Both the position numbers and the translations under genes were made by a program. From Ignavibacteria bacterium (GTDB taxonomy: Bacteria; Bacteroidota; Ignavibacteria; OLB7), in the NCBI GenBank assembly GCA_020635205.1, contig JACKAE010000001.1, positions 434,001 to 498,000 on the forward strand: a stretch of 64,000 bases of DNA. Reading direction: 5' to 3'. Positions within the stretch are counted from its first letter, which is position 1. Every line of letters starts with the position of its first letter. The notes under the pieces are model-generated. The model ran no database searches. It was given only the letters and a program-made list of their open reading frames with translations, and was not told where the DNA came from. Below are positions 42,521 to 52,420 of the stretch, piece after piece.

Positions 42521-44332
42521 TCATAACAAAACCTTTTCTACCCCAACAATGTTACCATCCACTCGAAGCAGAACAAACCAATAACCGCTGGGGATATTTA
42601 CTAAAGGAATCGAGGATATCTCTCCCTCAACCCTTATCGACATTGCAGTAACTCCCTTAAGGTCAACAAACTCCAGTTCCATTCCCTCTTCTACAAGTGC
42701 AGTCTGCACATAAAGCAAATCGTGGTCGTGCCGAATATCGATAATTGAATTTGCTCTCTTCTCTCGATCAACAGAGACAACCAGTGATGAACCCTCACCT
42801 ACAGGCTGCAACAGACGGACGTATGCTGGCTCTTCCAGACTACCACTGATTGTGGTAGTACCTCCTTGGGCAGGACGATACGCAATCTTCCCAAACTCAT
42901 CGTCTGGCTTCAGTCCCAAAATGTTCGACATCCCGACCTTTACACGAGCTTCGAGAACATGCCCGGCCTGAATGGTGTAGAGTTGCGGACTAAGCTGATA
43001 CTCTACGCGACGCTCGCTCCCTCCATCACGAGACTGCCACGATCCGCGCGTAATCTGTCGGTACGAACTATCCGCAGGATTATAGTCCCAAAGCAACACA
43101 TTTCCCTGCCACGTACTAACAGTTGAGCTACCGAAAAACGAAGTCTCCGCTCCAATCATCGTTAAGGGTTCTTCAAGTGGCTCAGTTCGGAAAACCCGCA
43201 TTCCATTTGAGAGGTTAAGGATGTAGAGAAGAGAGAATCGTACACCTTCTGAAGGTGGCTCTGTAGTAAGTCGCCCACTGGTATTCCAGTAGAAACGTAC
43301 TCCCTCCTTTGCACCGAACGTTCCCGGCGTCCAGTTCTCGAACTCATCAGGACTGAAAGAATGATAGGAGCCATCAGAAGGATCCACGAAAGTAAAGAGT
43401 GAGTCAGGCTGCATGATGGTCTCGTTCGCATCATCGCGCAACCACCGGCGATAGAATCGGAGTGACTGTCCCATTCTCCCCTCCCAGCTATTAATTGAAC
43501 CATGATTCCCCGGAACAATTAGCATCTTCATTGGAAAATCAGAATCTCGGTATGTGCGAAAGAGAGAGGCTGTTCCGAAGAGATCATCCTGCCACGCAAG
43601 TTGTGCAAAAACTGGAACGTCGATCTGATTAACCTTCTCAATTAACTCTTTGTTCTGAAGCAGACGGAGCAACTCATCGTGTTGATCGAGTTGGTAGGCA
43701 TTGTAGATACTATCCCCCATGAACGGCCCCATATTCACGAGTCCTCCACGAGTTACCTCTAAGATAGTCTGCGTAAAGAAGTTGTTGCAGCCGTTGTGAG
43801 CATGGCTTTCGGTATAGTGGGGAACCGAAGCCATAGTGATAGCACATCGAATAGGGAACTTGTTGATAATTGCTCCCCACGTTGTAAGTCCGCCTTGAGA
43901 GATTCCCTCCATACCGATTCGCTCGGCGTTAACGTCAGTACGTGACCCCATCCAAGCGAGAATCTCGCGAACATCTTCCATCTCTCGCTCACCAGTGAAC
44001 CAGTTAAACAATCCTTCCGATTGAAGCGAGACATCTCCCCCTCGCCCCTGACCACGGATGGACCACGTAACTGCGAAATATCCACTGTCGGCATAGGTCT
44101 GCGCCATCGAGGCGTTGCTATTCTTGGAGCCAGCAAAGCCGTGAGCCGAGAGGATAGCAGGCCAACCACCTTTGGGAGCCAAGTCATCTGGAAGGAAGTA
44201 GGCTACGCTCAGCTTCACTCCATCACTCATTTGAAGCGTTGTGTCAACCCGCGTGAAGGCAGAAGTTGGTAGGGAATGGAGGAGTAATAGAATGCAGAAT
44301 GTCGAGAGAAGTTGTAGTATCGATATTTTCAT
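42521..44332 (-). CDS. secreted S15/CocE-like alpha/beta hydrolase
   Basis: This is a 603-residue protein of the X-Pro dipeptidyl-peptidase/CocE family. The second of two adjacent ATGs (44332; the first is 44335) has the better spacing to AAGGAGG. A signal peptide (MKISILQLLSTFCILLLLHS) follows. The nucleophile is Ser145 in GISQGG, the acid is near 248 (WQDDLFGTA) and the His is 277 in GNHGS. The CocE hallmark WSIRGQGRGGD lies near residue 90. The C-terminus (GEISSIPLVNIPSGYWFVLLRVDGN) resembles a T9SS tail. It is probably a secreted peptidase or esterase. All triad residues look intact. Confidence 0.87.
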   Translation of the reverse strand: MKISILQLLSTFCILLLLHSLPTSAFTRVDTTLQMSDGVKLSVAYFLPDDLAPKGGWPAILSAHGFAGSKNSNASMAQTYADSGYFAVTWSIRGQGRGGDVSLQSEGLFNWFTGEREMEDVREILAWMGSRTDVNAERIGMEGISQGGLTTWGAIINKFPIRCAITMASVPHYTESHAHNGCNNFFTQTILEVTRGGLVNMGPFMGDSIYNAYQLDQHDELLRLLQNKELIEKVNQIDVPVFAQLAWQDDLFGTASLFRTYRDSDFPMKMLIVPGNHGSINSWEGRMGQSLRFYRRWLRDDANETIMQPDSLFTFVDPSDGSYHSFSPDEFENWTPGTFGAKEGVRFYWNTSGRLTTEPPSEGVRFSLLYILNLSNGMRVFRTEPLEEPLTMIGAETSFFGSSTVSTWQGNVLLWDYNPADSSYRQITRGSWQSRDGGSERRVEYQLSPQLYTIQAGHVLEARVKVGMSNILGLKPDDEFGKIAYRPAQGGTTTISGSLEEPAYVRLLQPVGEGSSLVVSVDREKRANSIIDIRHDHDLLYVQTALVEEGMELEFVDLKGVTAMSIRVEGEISSIPLVNIPSGYWFVLLRVDGNIVGVEKVLL

Positions 44333-44562
44333 CATTATCCTCCTTGAAAATTCATAACGCACTATAAAAGAACAATATCAGTTCACGTAACTTCTTCGAT
44401 CCTTACATGCTTATATATCAAAGCTATTCTCTCCACCTTCCGAATTAAGATTGGTAAGACTTTGCTCTCACGTTGAGTTGAGAGGAGAAAATTCTCAGAA
44501 CTCGGCTCACTGAGATTTCTAAACCGACAGGTAAGATTGGAGTTAGTTGTACAGGTGAACCG

Positions 44563-44799
44563 CTATAGCTCTTCCAGTGCCCTCTCGAATTCTTTCCTCG
44601 ATACACCGAGAAGGCTCAAGCACTGCTTTACGATTCGTTCTGGAACCGGATCAATATGCGATTGCAGAACTATGGGACGAGTAAATCCATCCTTCACCCA
44701 CTTTTCATGACCACCCTTTGCCCGCTGATATTCGCACCCACACTGTTGTAGATACTTGCGTAACACTTGAAGCGAAACATTTGAAAGGCGGTGACTCAT
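44563..44799 (-). CDS. HicA-like toxin (mRNA interferase)
   Basis: This is a 78-residue protein of the YcfA/HicA family. It has VSLQVLRKYLQQCGCEYQRAKGGHEKWVKDG, with the conserved GGHEKW His, followed by a double-stranded-RNA-binding-like fold (PIVLQSHIDPVPERIVKQCLSLLGVSRKEF). HicA toxins cleave mRNA. Its start overlaps the end of the upstream gene by 4 bases (ATGA), so it is translated from the same mRNA, after the HicB-like gene. The order antitoxin then toxin is the less common one for hic loci. The catalytic His looks intact. Confidence 0.85.
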   Translation of the reverse strand: MSHRLSNVSLQVLRKYLQQCGCEYQRAKGGHEKWVKDGFTRPIVLQSHIDPVPERIVKQCLSLLGVSRKEFERALEEL

Positions 44800-45134
44800 T
44801 GAATAACTGGAACTGGACGATACGAAAGTGAGTGTTGGGTAGCCATCATCCGTCGAAGGCCTTCATCTTTCTTCAGCAAGGTTTCCATTGCCGGTGGGGT
44901 CTGACGCCCTTTCGCCTTTTTCCATCCCAATCTTCGAAGTTCCGCCTCCAGTGTATCGTGAGTTACCATGTATTCAATAGTCTCCTGCAGCACGATTTCA
45001 AACGACGCCTTCGCTTCGTCTTCGTTCTCACCATACCCCGTAATCTCCAGCACAGGAGAGTATGCGTACCAAATGTCATCATCTTCATCTTTGAAGACAA
45101 CAACAGGAATCCGGATTTCAAGATGGGCTTCCAT
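44796..45134 (-). CDS. HicB-like antitoxin
   Basis: This is a 112-residue protein. ATG 45134 starts it at the family N-terminus (MEAHLEIRIPVVVFKDEDDDIWYAYSPVLEITGYG); the frame is open to 45323 upstream. The second strand is followed by ENEDEAKASFEIVLQETIEYMV, the typical HicB-like fold with a partly degraded RNase H-type core. No C-terminal ribbon-helix-helix or Xre-type DNA-binding domain was recognised. The tail (HSLSYRPVPVIQ) is short. It is expected to neutralise the HicA-like toxin next door, and direct self-repression is doubtful. The two genes overlap by 4 bases. Confidence 0.78.
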   Translation of the reverse strand: MEAHLEIRIPVVVFKDEDDDIWYAYSPVLEITGYGENEDEAKASFEIVLQETIEYMVTHDTLEAELRRLGWKKAKGRQTPPAMETLLKKDEGLRRMMATQHSLSYRPVPVIQ

Positions 45135-45255
45135 TACTGTGCGAAAAGGAATTAATAAGGTCGTTAGCCATGTTTTTTTACGGGCTGAATATACGGCTTC
45201 GTAAAAAATATCTTGTTCGTTCACTGAATTACGACCACTCCCTCCAGATAGGCAA

Positions 45256-46326
45256 CTATCGAACAGCACGAGAACTACTCGTCTCCTGAATCCACTCCCT
45301 CCAATCCTCCCCCTCCATTCCAAAATCTTGACCGGAGACTGCGTTCAGGAATTCATAGGCTCGCTGGCTAATCTCTGATGTTTGCGACCCAAGCATTGCG
45401 AGAACGAACTCTGTGTTATCCTGAAGCAATTTCAGCCCGAGTGTTCTGTCACCACTATCCATTATCAACGTCATCACCGTCATGATGTGTGAGCTTGCTT
45501 CACCCCCAAGAACTCTGCGGAAGGTTGGTATTGATGAACTCCAATCCACAGGTTCATGAAAATGCTTATTCCAAAGCTCTAAAACTTGTGCGGCATTTCC
45601 CCCAACATTTTGATTGGGATCACGGAACGCCTCCACCAACTTCTGCCGAACACTCATATCGTCGTGGAAGCTAATCAGAGCCTGCGCAGCCATATACCGT
45701 GCCGTATCGTTCCCCTCGTTCGACAAGATGTCGAGAAGTTGATCTCGTCCCTCGGTTGAGCGCAGTTCATCCCAGAACCTCCAAACTCTCTTTACCATGT
45801 TGCTATCGATACCGGCAATCTCAGCTTCATACCCAAGCGGAATAAGATTTTGTCCCCAAGAATTCACAACACTCCAAGCAGTCTCATCCATCCCTTTCAG
45901 ATGATGAGGATATGATGATGATGCCACTTGTGGAAGGAATCTCCACTCTGCAAAGAGATCGTGCAGGTTACGCCAGGTACTGTCGAGCGGATGACTCGTT
46001 GGAGGTCTTTCCAGCACGAAAGGATTGTTTGGATCCCCCTCTTCACTAACAAGGGCAACCCACCTCATAGAGTCACCTTCTGGATAGAGAATCACCAACG
46101 CATCTTGAAAACCGAACTCCTCTCGCAGAACCGCCATGCAGGCGTGTGCTCCCTCATCGGGATACCGAGCATAGATGGAGTCCCAAAGTTGCTGGGCAGA
46201 CCAGCTCTTCAAGCCAATGAATTCAAGAGAGCCAGATGGTGTTTGAACAACCTGCGTGTTCAGTCTCGGAGAGACTACGAGAAGGAGTAAAGCAATTGTC
46301 AGGGTAATTGTGAGAGCAATTCGCAT
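45256..46326 (-). CDS. secreted HEAT-repeat-like protein
   Basis: This is a 356-residue protein with a signal peptide (MRIALTITLTIALLLLVVSPRLNTQ). The middle and C-terminus are helical. They include GRDQLLDILSNEGNDTARYMAAQALISFHDDMSVRQKLVEAFRDPNQNVGGNAAQVLELW, which fits HEAT or armadillo-like repeats. The N-terminal part has LWDSIYARYPDEGAHACMAVL. It has no T9SS tail. The function is unknown; the fold suggests a protein-binding scaffold. It is transcribed in the same direction as the hic pair, with a 121-base gap. Confidence 0.6.
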   Translation of the reverse strand: MRIALTITLTIALLLLVVSPRLNTQVVQTPSGSLEFIGLKSWSAQQLWDSIYARYPDEGAHACMAVLREEFGFQDALVILYPEGDSMRWVALVSEEGDPNNPFVLERPPTSHPLDSTWRNLHDLFAEWRFLPQVASSSYPHHLKGMDETAWSVVNSWGQNLIPLGYEAEIAGIDSNMVKRVWRFWDELRSTEGRDQLLDILSNEGNDTARYMAAQALISFHDDMSVRQKLVEAFRDPNQNVGGNAAQVLELWNKHFHEPVDWSSSIPTFRRVLGGEASSHIMTVMTLIMDSGDRTLGLKLLQDNTEFVLAMLGSQTSEISQRAYEFLNAVSGQDFGMEGEDWREWIQETSSSRAVR

Positions 46327-46377
46327 GGTGATCGTTCCTTACTACATATTGAATGAAAAGAGAATGAGATTCAATGC

Positions 46378-48117
46378 TTACGACTTCACGCTTACCTCCA
46401 CCCTCACCTGACTCAATCCCTCTATCCCATCGGCTTGGATGCGGAGATCGAGTGTAAAAACTTTTCCGTTGAGTTCACGAATGCGAGCGGCGAATGCTTT
46501 TTTGTTCTTCACTTGCAGTCGAACACTCCAAACGATTTCGGAGATGCGAGTAACCTGTGGAGAACCAATGCCATAGCGGGAAAGCTCAGGACAGGAGACA
46601 ATCAGGTTGTCGACGCCGACGCCATCGAGATCATCATCTTCCGACGTAACCCGCAAACGTATTGGCATCAGTTCTGTGGAGAGAGATTTTTTGGAGAGTT
46701 TCCAAACGAACTCATATCCCCCGATGTGCCACTCCCCTCTCAAGAGAGATTCCTCCGTTGCGGTCTTGGATTTCTCTGCATCCGCTTCAGCAGGAGGCGA
46801 GGGCCACGAGGGATCGCGCTCTGGCTCTGCATCCAATGTGTCCAGCACTTCTGCTTTGCCATCAGCCATCTCGCTTTCTACCTCACTGGTTATCTCATCC
46901 CCTCTCGTCCCAACCTCCTCCTCGGCAACCTCTACCCCAGCGGTTGGCTTCGTTATGGTTGAGGAGGCAACGGCAAAATCCTCTTCAGCTATCGGCGGAG
47001 GTGGCGTGCTTGGTTCACTTGGCAGGGTGGCCATATCCGGTTCAGGAATTGGAGCGTCGGCGAAGAGTCCTTCCATTGCGGCAAGCGTAGCACTGTCTGG
47101 CTCCTCGGCAACCAAACGCATATACCGGATGCCCCCTCCCGAAAGTCGTCCACTCCCGTTGCTTCCACTCACGCGAGACTTGGTTACGTAGTTGTAGGAG
47201 AAGGGAGAGTCGACAATGGAGTCGAGTGTCGGTTCTTTCACTTCTCTCTGCGATGGTTCTACAGCGATCGGCAGACCAGAATCATCGAAACTAATTTTCC
47301 ACGATTGATCGAGTGCTGAAGCGGAGTGTTTCAACAACCAAGGATAACGAGCCAACAGATCGAGTCGAGATGTGCGAGGAATGAGAACAGAATAGAAGAA
47401 GGGATGTTCTTCTTCAATGAATTGTCTGATTGAGAGATCAGGATTTTCACGCAGACGTTCGTAAAGTCGGGCAACGTTCAATCCTGCAAGGTTCATACCG
47501 TTCAGGTAACCATGCCGATTATTTCCGTCCCCATATTCATCATCGTACCACTTATCGAAGTTGCCGTTCACCACCATCGCAATCTCGAAGTGAAGGTGTG
47601 CCCTCCCCTTGTTAATTCCAGCACCGGTATAGCCGAGACGCCCAAGAGGAGTTCCCTGCGCCACGACTGTCCCAGAGTCAACCCACGTTTCGTTTAAGTG
47701 GGCGTAAAGACTGTAGAAGGGGGAACCGTCCCAGATATGCCGCACTACGATGTACTTCCCATAATTGGAATGTCCCGCAACAGCGTTGACGTGAACCACT
47801 ACACCATCATCAACCGCCAACACTGAGTCGAGTGGCACTCCCCGTCCATCACGCATTGTCGGGGCAATATCTACCCCCTCGTGAAAGCGGGTATAGACCA
47901 CCCCTCCCTTTGTGTTCCTGGCATTTCTGGTGAAGCCGTACATCCCTCCCTTCCAAGCATCTCCACCAGAACGGGCCGTGTGCATGTAGAATAGCTCAGG
48001 ATGTTCGTAGAGGTTGTGGTTTGGGGTTGGCAGAATCAAGTTCGTCTGGGCAGATACCAGATTGTGGGAGGCAAGAGTGAGTGCAAACAAGAATATATAT
48101 CGGGCGAACGAACGCAT
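46378..48117 (-). CDS. secreted M23 peptidase with long acidic linker
   Basis: This is a 579-residue protein. ATG 48117 starts a signal peptide (MRSFARYIFLFALTLASHNLVSAQ); ATG 48129 lies 12 bases upstream. The M23 domain has TRFHEGVDIAPTMRDG (H and D ligands), YSLYAHLNETWVDSGT and AHLHFEIAMV (HxH), so a zinc endopeptidase active on peptidoglycan cross-links is likely. Residues about 330-460 are a Ser/Pro/Glu-rich, low-complexity linker. A C-terminal beta-rich domain of about 110 residues (LRVTSEDDDLDGVGVDNLIV) follows. No T9SS tail is seen. It would act in the periplasm or at the surface. Confidence 0.85.
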   Translation of the reverse strand: MRSFARYIFLFALTLASHNLVSAQTNLILPTPNHNLYEHPELFYMHTARSGGDAWKGGMYGFTRNARNTKGGVVYTRFHEGVDIAPTMRDGRGVPLDSVLAVDDGVVVHVNAVAGHSNYGKYIVVRHIWDGSPFYSLYAHLNETWVDSGTVVAQGTPLGRLGYTGAGINKGRAHLHFEIAMVVNGNFDKWYDDEYGDGNNRHGYLNGMNLAGLNVARLYERLRENPDLSIRQFIEEEHPFFYSVLIPRTSRLDLLARYPWLLKHSASALDQSWKISFDDSGLPIAVEPSQREVKEPTLDSIVDSPFSYNYVTKSRVSGSNGSGRLSGGGIRYMRLVAEEPDSATLAAMEGLFADAPIPEPDMATLPSEPSTPPPPIAEEDFAVASSTITKPTAGVEVAEEEVGTRGDEITSEVESEMADGKAEVLDTLDAEPERDPSWPSPPAEADAEKSKTATEESLLRGEWHIGGYEFVWKLSKKSLSTELMPIRLRVTSEDDDLDGVGVDNLIVSCPELSRYGIGSPQVTRISEIVWSVRLQVKNKKAFAARIRELNGKVFTLDLRIQADGIEGLSQVRVEVSVKS

Positions 48118-48498
48118 AGAATTCCACATCAGATAGACATAACAATCGGGTGTGGAATATAGTGAGATTTTGGCTTGGGAAGACGCAAATAGGCCAGGTA
48201 AGCAGAATTCGACTTCTCTACGCACACGGTAATCTCCTTGACTCTCAAGACATTGTACACTCTCCCCATCACAAGCTAAAAGCCTGTAACCACCACTCTA
48301 CGAACCCCTAACTCTACAAACTCTCAACTCTTTTTAAGCCCCCTTTAAGTCTGCCGATTATCATGAAAAACAAGAATACAGACCGCGCCAATGGTTTCAG
48401 ATATCCAACAGGAGTTCGCTATGGAGAATCAACAGGCTAATGGCTCAAAAGAGAGAGAAAAACAGCATTCACATCATAACAGTAAAGGAGAAGTCATC

Positions 48499-51400
48499 AT
48501 GAGAACACCGTTAACAGAATTCTTTCCACGGAAAATCGGCTGGAGCATTGCGTTGCTCTTGGCTATGATTTGTACAGGGTCATCTGAGCTGCACGCACAG
48601 TTCACCGCCTGCGACTCGATAAGTGTGAGCGCAAACTATCGAGGTCCGGGATGTTGCTGGGATTTTGTGCTAACCAACAGCCAAACCTTTCAGTTTTTTA
48701 ACAGCATTACGGCAACAGTATTGAGTCCAACCGGAAGTGTAGTAAGTGCTTCGGGAGGTTTTCCGGCCACTACTGGATCAATTACGGCGGACTGGGCATT
48801 CCCAAACAACATTCAAAAGGGACAGACAACAATTAGTGGGTGCTTTAAGTCGAACACTGGCGTTATCAAACTTCTATTCGAGTGGAAGTATCAAGGGCAG
48901 ACACTTTGCCGCGATACAATCGAGTTGGATTGTCCGGGTGGACCGACCGACGACACGTGTAGTACTGACAGTTTGCGGATCAGTACAGGATGGAATCCTT
49001 ACGCGAGCGGACTTCACAGCGTCGGCGACTACACATCGTTTTGGCAAGTAATCGCAGACCCTTCCCCATCGACGACGGAACCACGTCCAGCATCAGTTAT
49101 CGCAAAACATTCCGCTTGGAGTGGACCTCTCGGCACAAGTCGGTGGATCAGTTCCTACCCTTCAGCAAGCAACGATACAAACGGAACCTACGTTTTCCAG
49201 ACATGTTTCTGCGTAAAGCAAGGGGCACGGAACGTCCGCCTGATTTTCGACATTTTAGCCGACGACCGCGCTCGCGTCTACATCAACGGAGTACAAGTTG
49301 GTGGCACACCCTTAAGCTGGGGATTCCTCAGTCCTGCAAACCATGTCGACACGAACATCACAGCATACGTGAAGCCGGGACGAAACTGTATCCGGGTTGA
49401 AGTGGACAACACGAACAGCGTGGCGATGGGGCTGGACCTTGACGGCTACATCACTGCCGACGGAATCGGACTGGAACGTTCGGTCTGCTGCGACCGTGAT
49501 GGCATTTTGACCGGAGCGAAATTCTGGGACAAGAACTGCGACGGCAAGCGGAATCCGGGCGAACCGGGAATTCCGGGGTGGACAATCGTTCTGAGTAATG
49601 GCGATACAGCTATTACCGACGCACTCGGCAACTACTACTTCACTGGCTTAGTACCGGGGCCATACATGGTTAGCGAAGTGAACCAGCCGGGTTGGACACA
49701 GAGCTATCCGACAGCTCCGGGCATCCACAACGTTCTGCTAAATCCGGGGCAAGTAATTGGAAACCTCGACTTTGGAAACTGCAAGCAGGAACCATCGAAG
49801 GAGTGCATCGAGTATCGTCCCGACACAACTTTCTGCGAACGTGAACCGGGAACGAACTTTAGTCACTACATCCACAAGTTCATGATTCGGAGCGATCTCC
49901 CCTGCCAATTCAGTACGATGGCATCCGTGAGCGTTCTCTCCCCTACCGGGGTTGGGGTTTCGCCATCCAGTTTCCCGGTCTCAAGTTCTTGGTCTGGTCA
50001 GTCGATTGTTATCAACGGACCGGGAGCAGTTGCAGGAGCAGTAGTTGTGCTGCAAGTAAAGGTCTGCTGCGTGGTTATCGACCCAGCAGGACAAGTAGGT
50101 GATACACTCGACTGCTGCTACGACACAATTCGCGTTGTTCTACCGGAGTGCCCGGGCAACCAAGATTGCCCAGACTGCTGCAAGGAGTTCCCCAAGCAGT
50201 TCTTTAAACTGACGCAGTGGACATCGTCGAGCGGTTATGCTTCAGTTGGTGGATATGTACAGGCGGGATCATCTCCAATCTGTACAGTCTCCGCAACGTT
50301 AGTCGACGTACACGTGAACGGACAGCCGGTCTTCGGTCAGTTCCTTCCGGTCAACTGGCTCAGCACAACGGCGGGAACGATCCCATACATGCACGAAGTT
50401 ATCTGGACAGGTGTTGACGTGAGCACGGGACCAACTCCGTTCAAGCTCCGCCTTCAGTTCCCCGGCATGGCGTGGGGTTCCTTTACGGATCGGGTGGACT
50501 ACTGCATCCGCTTCCGCTTTACCGACAAGAACTGCGTTACCTGCGACACGGTAATCTGCTTCAAACAACGTCGCTTCAAGTGGATATTCCCTGCCGACGA
50601 CATTATCATTCGGGGTAAGTCAGAGAGGAAGGGAGCAACCTCACTCGGCAGTGCTGCACCTTCCCTCTCCGGTTCCCTTACTGGCGCGGAAGCTGGCAAG
50701 CTGGAGGTGACATTCCCAACCCCACCTGCTGAGCTGGGCCAAGTTCGCTACGTAGGTCTCGAAGTCTATCCGGCAGAGGAGTTCGTAGAGATAACAGGTG
50801 CTACAAGCTCTGACTACAACTACACAATCCGCAGTTTTGGTGCGGTCTCCGAAGCGTTCGAGGCTGCCGCTGGAACGTCGACGAGCGTTGACCTGACATA
50901 CTTCGGGCTGAACAACCGGAAGCAGCTTGACCACTGGGTCACGGTACGCTTTGTCCTCCCCGGATCGCCAAACGATACGTTAGAGGAGACAGGCCGCGTA
51001 ACGTTCTATCGTGCTGACTTAATCGGCGGCGACGAGTTGACGCAAGAGAAGTTCAACGAGGAGACGAAGACCTACGCACTCTATCTGCACAACAAGAATG
51101 GCTCGGCAGAACCAATCAGCCGCCTGACATTGCGTACAGAAGAGGGAGTGAAGATTCTGGCAGTTGGACCTGGACCGAGTGAGAATTTAGCAGTGATCGC
51201 TTTCAGTTCTGACATCTCGAACGCTCAAGATGCCGCAGCCTTTGATCTGGATGGAAGCACAACCACGATAGCTCCGGGTGGAATGATCGGGCCGATCTAC
51301 GTCACACTTTCAGGGGCAACGAATTCCACCGATCTGGAGTTCGCTACGCTGAACGACCGTGGGAACGTGATCTCCGAAGGGGTACTCTCCTTAGTAGATA

Positions 51401-51711
51401 ATCCTTCCAGCATTCACGACGGTGGCTCGACTGGAACCGCAGGTGGAGGACTTCTTCAGGGAGCATTTCCGAATCCGACAACGGAGAGTGCTACGCTTCG
51501 GGTTGTACTTCCCCGCTCAGAAGATCAGGTCACGCTTTCGGTGGTTGATGCAGCGGGACGCGAGGTGCTCCAGTTGCTCGACGGCGTGCCACTGCGCGCA
51601 GGAGATCATGCTCTCTACATCGACGCGACTGACTTGCCAACCGGCACGTATTTCATCACGCTTCAGGCGGGAGATCATATCGAGACAACTCCGCTGCAGA
51701 TCAGACGATGA
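48499..51711 (+). CDS. secreted SdrD-B-domain protein with T9SS tail
   Basis: This is a 1070-residue protein. ATG 48499 is chosen because AAAGGAG (48484-48490) lies 8 bases upstream and the signal peptide (GWSIALLLAMICTGSSELHAQ) follows. The frame is open to 48391. The mature part has Cys-rich beta domains (GPGCCWDFVLTNSQT, DTLDCCYDTIRV). An SdrD-B/CnaB-like domain lies at about 338-435 (FWDKNCDGKRNPGEPGIPGW). More Cys-containing Ig-like modules follow, and a T9SS sorting domain ends it (about 984-1070, AFPNPTTESATLRV). It is predicted to be surface-exposed and adhesin-like. A terminator and tandem repeats follow. Confidence 0.9.
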   Translation: MRTPLTEFFPRKIGWSIALLLAMICTGSSELHAQFTACDSISVSANYRGPGCCWDFVLTNSQTFQFFNSITATVLSPTGSVVSASGGFPATTGSITADWAFPNNIQKGQTTISGCFKSNTGVIKLLFEWKYQGQTLCRDTIELDCPGGPTDDTCSTDSLRISTGWNPYASGLHSVGDYTSFWQVIADPSPSTTEPRPASVIAKHSAWSGPLGTSRWISSYPSASNDTNGTYVFQTCFCVKQGARNVRLIFDILADDRARVYINGVQVGGTPLSWGFLSPANHVDTNITAYVKPGRNCIRVEVDNTNSVAMGLDLDGYITADGIGLERSVCCDRDGILTGAKFWDKNCDGKRNPGEPGIPGWTIVLSNGDTAITDALGNYYFTGLVPGPYMVSEVNQPGWTQSYPTAPGIHNVLLNPGQVIGNLDFGNCKQEPSKECIEYRPDTTFCEREPGTNFSHYIHKFMIRSDLPCQFSTMASVSVLSPTGVGVSPSSFPVSSSWSGQSIVINGPGAVAGAVVVLQVKVCCVVIDPAGQVGDTLDCCYDTIRVVLPECPGNQDCPDCCKEFPKQFFKLTQWTSSSGYASVGGYVQAGSSPICTVSATLVDVHVNGQPVFGQFLPVNWLSTTAGTIPYMHEVIWTGVDVSTGPTPFKLRLQFPGMAWGSFTDRVDYCIRFRFTDKNCVTCDTVICFKQRRFKWIFPADDIIIRGKSERKGATSLGSAAPSLSGSLTGAEAGKLEVTFPTPPAELGQVRYVGLEVYPAEEFVEITGATSSDYNYTIRSFGAVSEAFEAAAGTSTSVDLTYFGLNNRKQLDHWVTVRFVLPGSPNDTLEETGRVTFYRADLIGGDELTQEKFNEETKTYALYLHNKNGSAEPISRLTLRTEEGVKILAVGPGPSENLAVIAFSSDISNAQDAAAFDLDGSTTTIAPGGMIGPIYVTLSGATNSTDLEFATLNDRGNVISEGVLSLVDNPSSIHDGGSTGTAGGGLLQGAFPNPTTESATLRVVLPRSEDQVTLSVVDAAGREVLQLLDGVPLRAGDHALYIDATDLPTGTYFITLQAGDHIETTPLQIRR

Positions 51712-51730
51712 AGAGCCAACGGGTGAGTTG

Positions 51731-51763
51731 TGAACTCACCACAGTTGAGATCAACTGGTGAAG
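51731..51763. repeat. two adjacent hairpins
   Basis: GGTGAGTT-GTG-AACTCACC and CAGTTGA-GA-TCAACTG lie in tandem after the SdrD-B protein gene. Neither has a T-run. Confidence 0.5.
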
Positions 51764-51804
51764 GCGACGTCGCATGGTGCATGGATCTACCAGTCTTCAC
51801 CGAG

Positions 51805-51843
51805 AACGCCCGCTCTTACTTCGGTACGAGCGGGCGTTTCTCT
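51805..51843 (+). terminator. intrinsic terminator
   Basis: Arms AACGCCCGCTC (51805-51815) and GAGCGGGCGTT (51828-51838) have a 12-base loop and are followed by TCTCTT. It is the probable terminator of the SdrD-B T9SS gene. Confidence 0.85.
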
Positions 51844-52190
51844 TGTGTAGGGTAACACATTTGCTCTACTTCACCGTTGAGATCCTTCGGCAGACCTCTG
51901 GATGACTGGCTGGCAACCCTCTACTTTCACACCTAACCTGTCACTCTGAACGCAGCAGAGCGAAGTGAAGAGTCTCACAAGTTTTGTGGGAGATAACGCA
52001 TCTCCTCTACATATCCGCTGAGATCCTTCGGCAGCCTCAGGATGGCAGGCTGACGGGTCTCGACTTTCACACCCAACCTGTCACTCTGAACGCAGCAGAG
52101 CGAAGTGAAGAGTCTCACAGGATTTGTGGAAGGTGACGCACTTGTTCTACTTTACCACCCTGATCCTTCGGCAGCCTCAGGATGACAGAT
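51844..52190. repeat. 2.7 tandem copies of a 140-bp dispersed repeat
   Basis: TGTCACTCTGAACGCAGCAG starts at 51939 and 52079 (140-bp period). Each unit later contains GATCCTTCGGCAG and a GGATGACAG-type end. A partial unit lacking its left end starts the array. The unit ends are imperfect inverted complements, so each can fold. A single diverged copy lies at 33345-33458. Confidence 0.85.
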
Positions 52191-52420
52191 CGGCTCTCAG
52201 AATTCCCTTGTTGGATTTGACCTACTCGGCTCAATCGCCGCCCGAGGTGAAGAGGTGAAGAGGAGAAGAAAATATTCAATTGTGATAGGTGTGGGCAGGT
52301 GATGCCGAGAAAGAGACCGTAGAAAGTCTCTACAGAAACTCTATATGATTCTGCATCTCCCCTCGCGTTAGAACCTGAAAGATTAGGAACAGACCTTGTA
52401 CAAGATGACCAGATGTTTAT
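52191..52420. other. intergenic, no gene seen
   Basis: This is the remainder of the gap before the MBL gene. No convincing frame, hairpin or promoter was seen. Confidence 0.5.
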
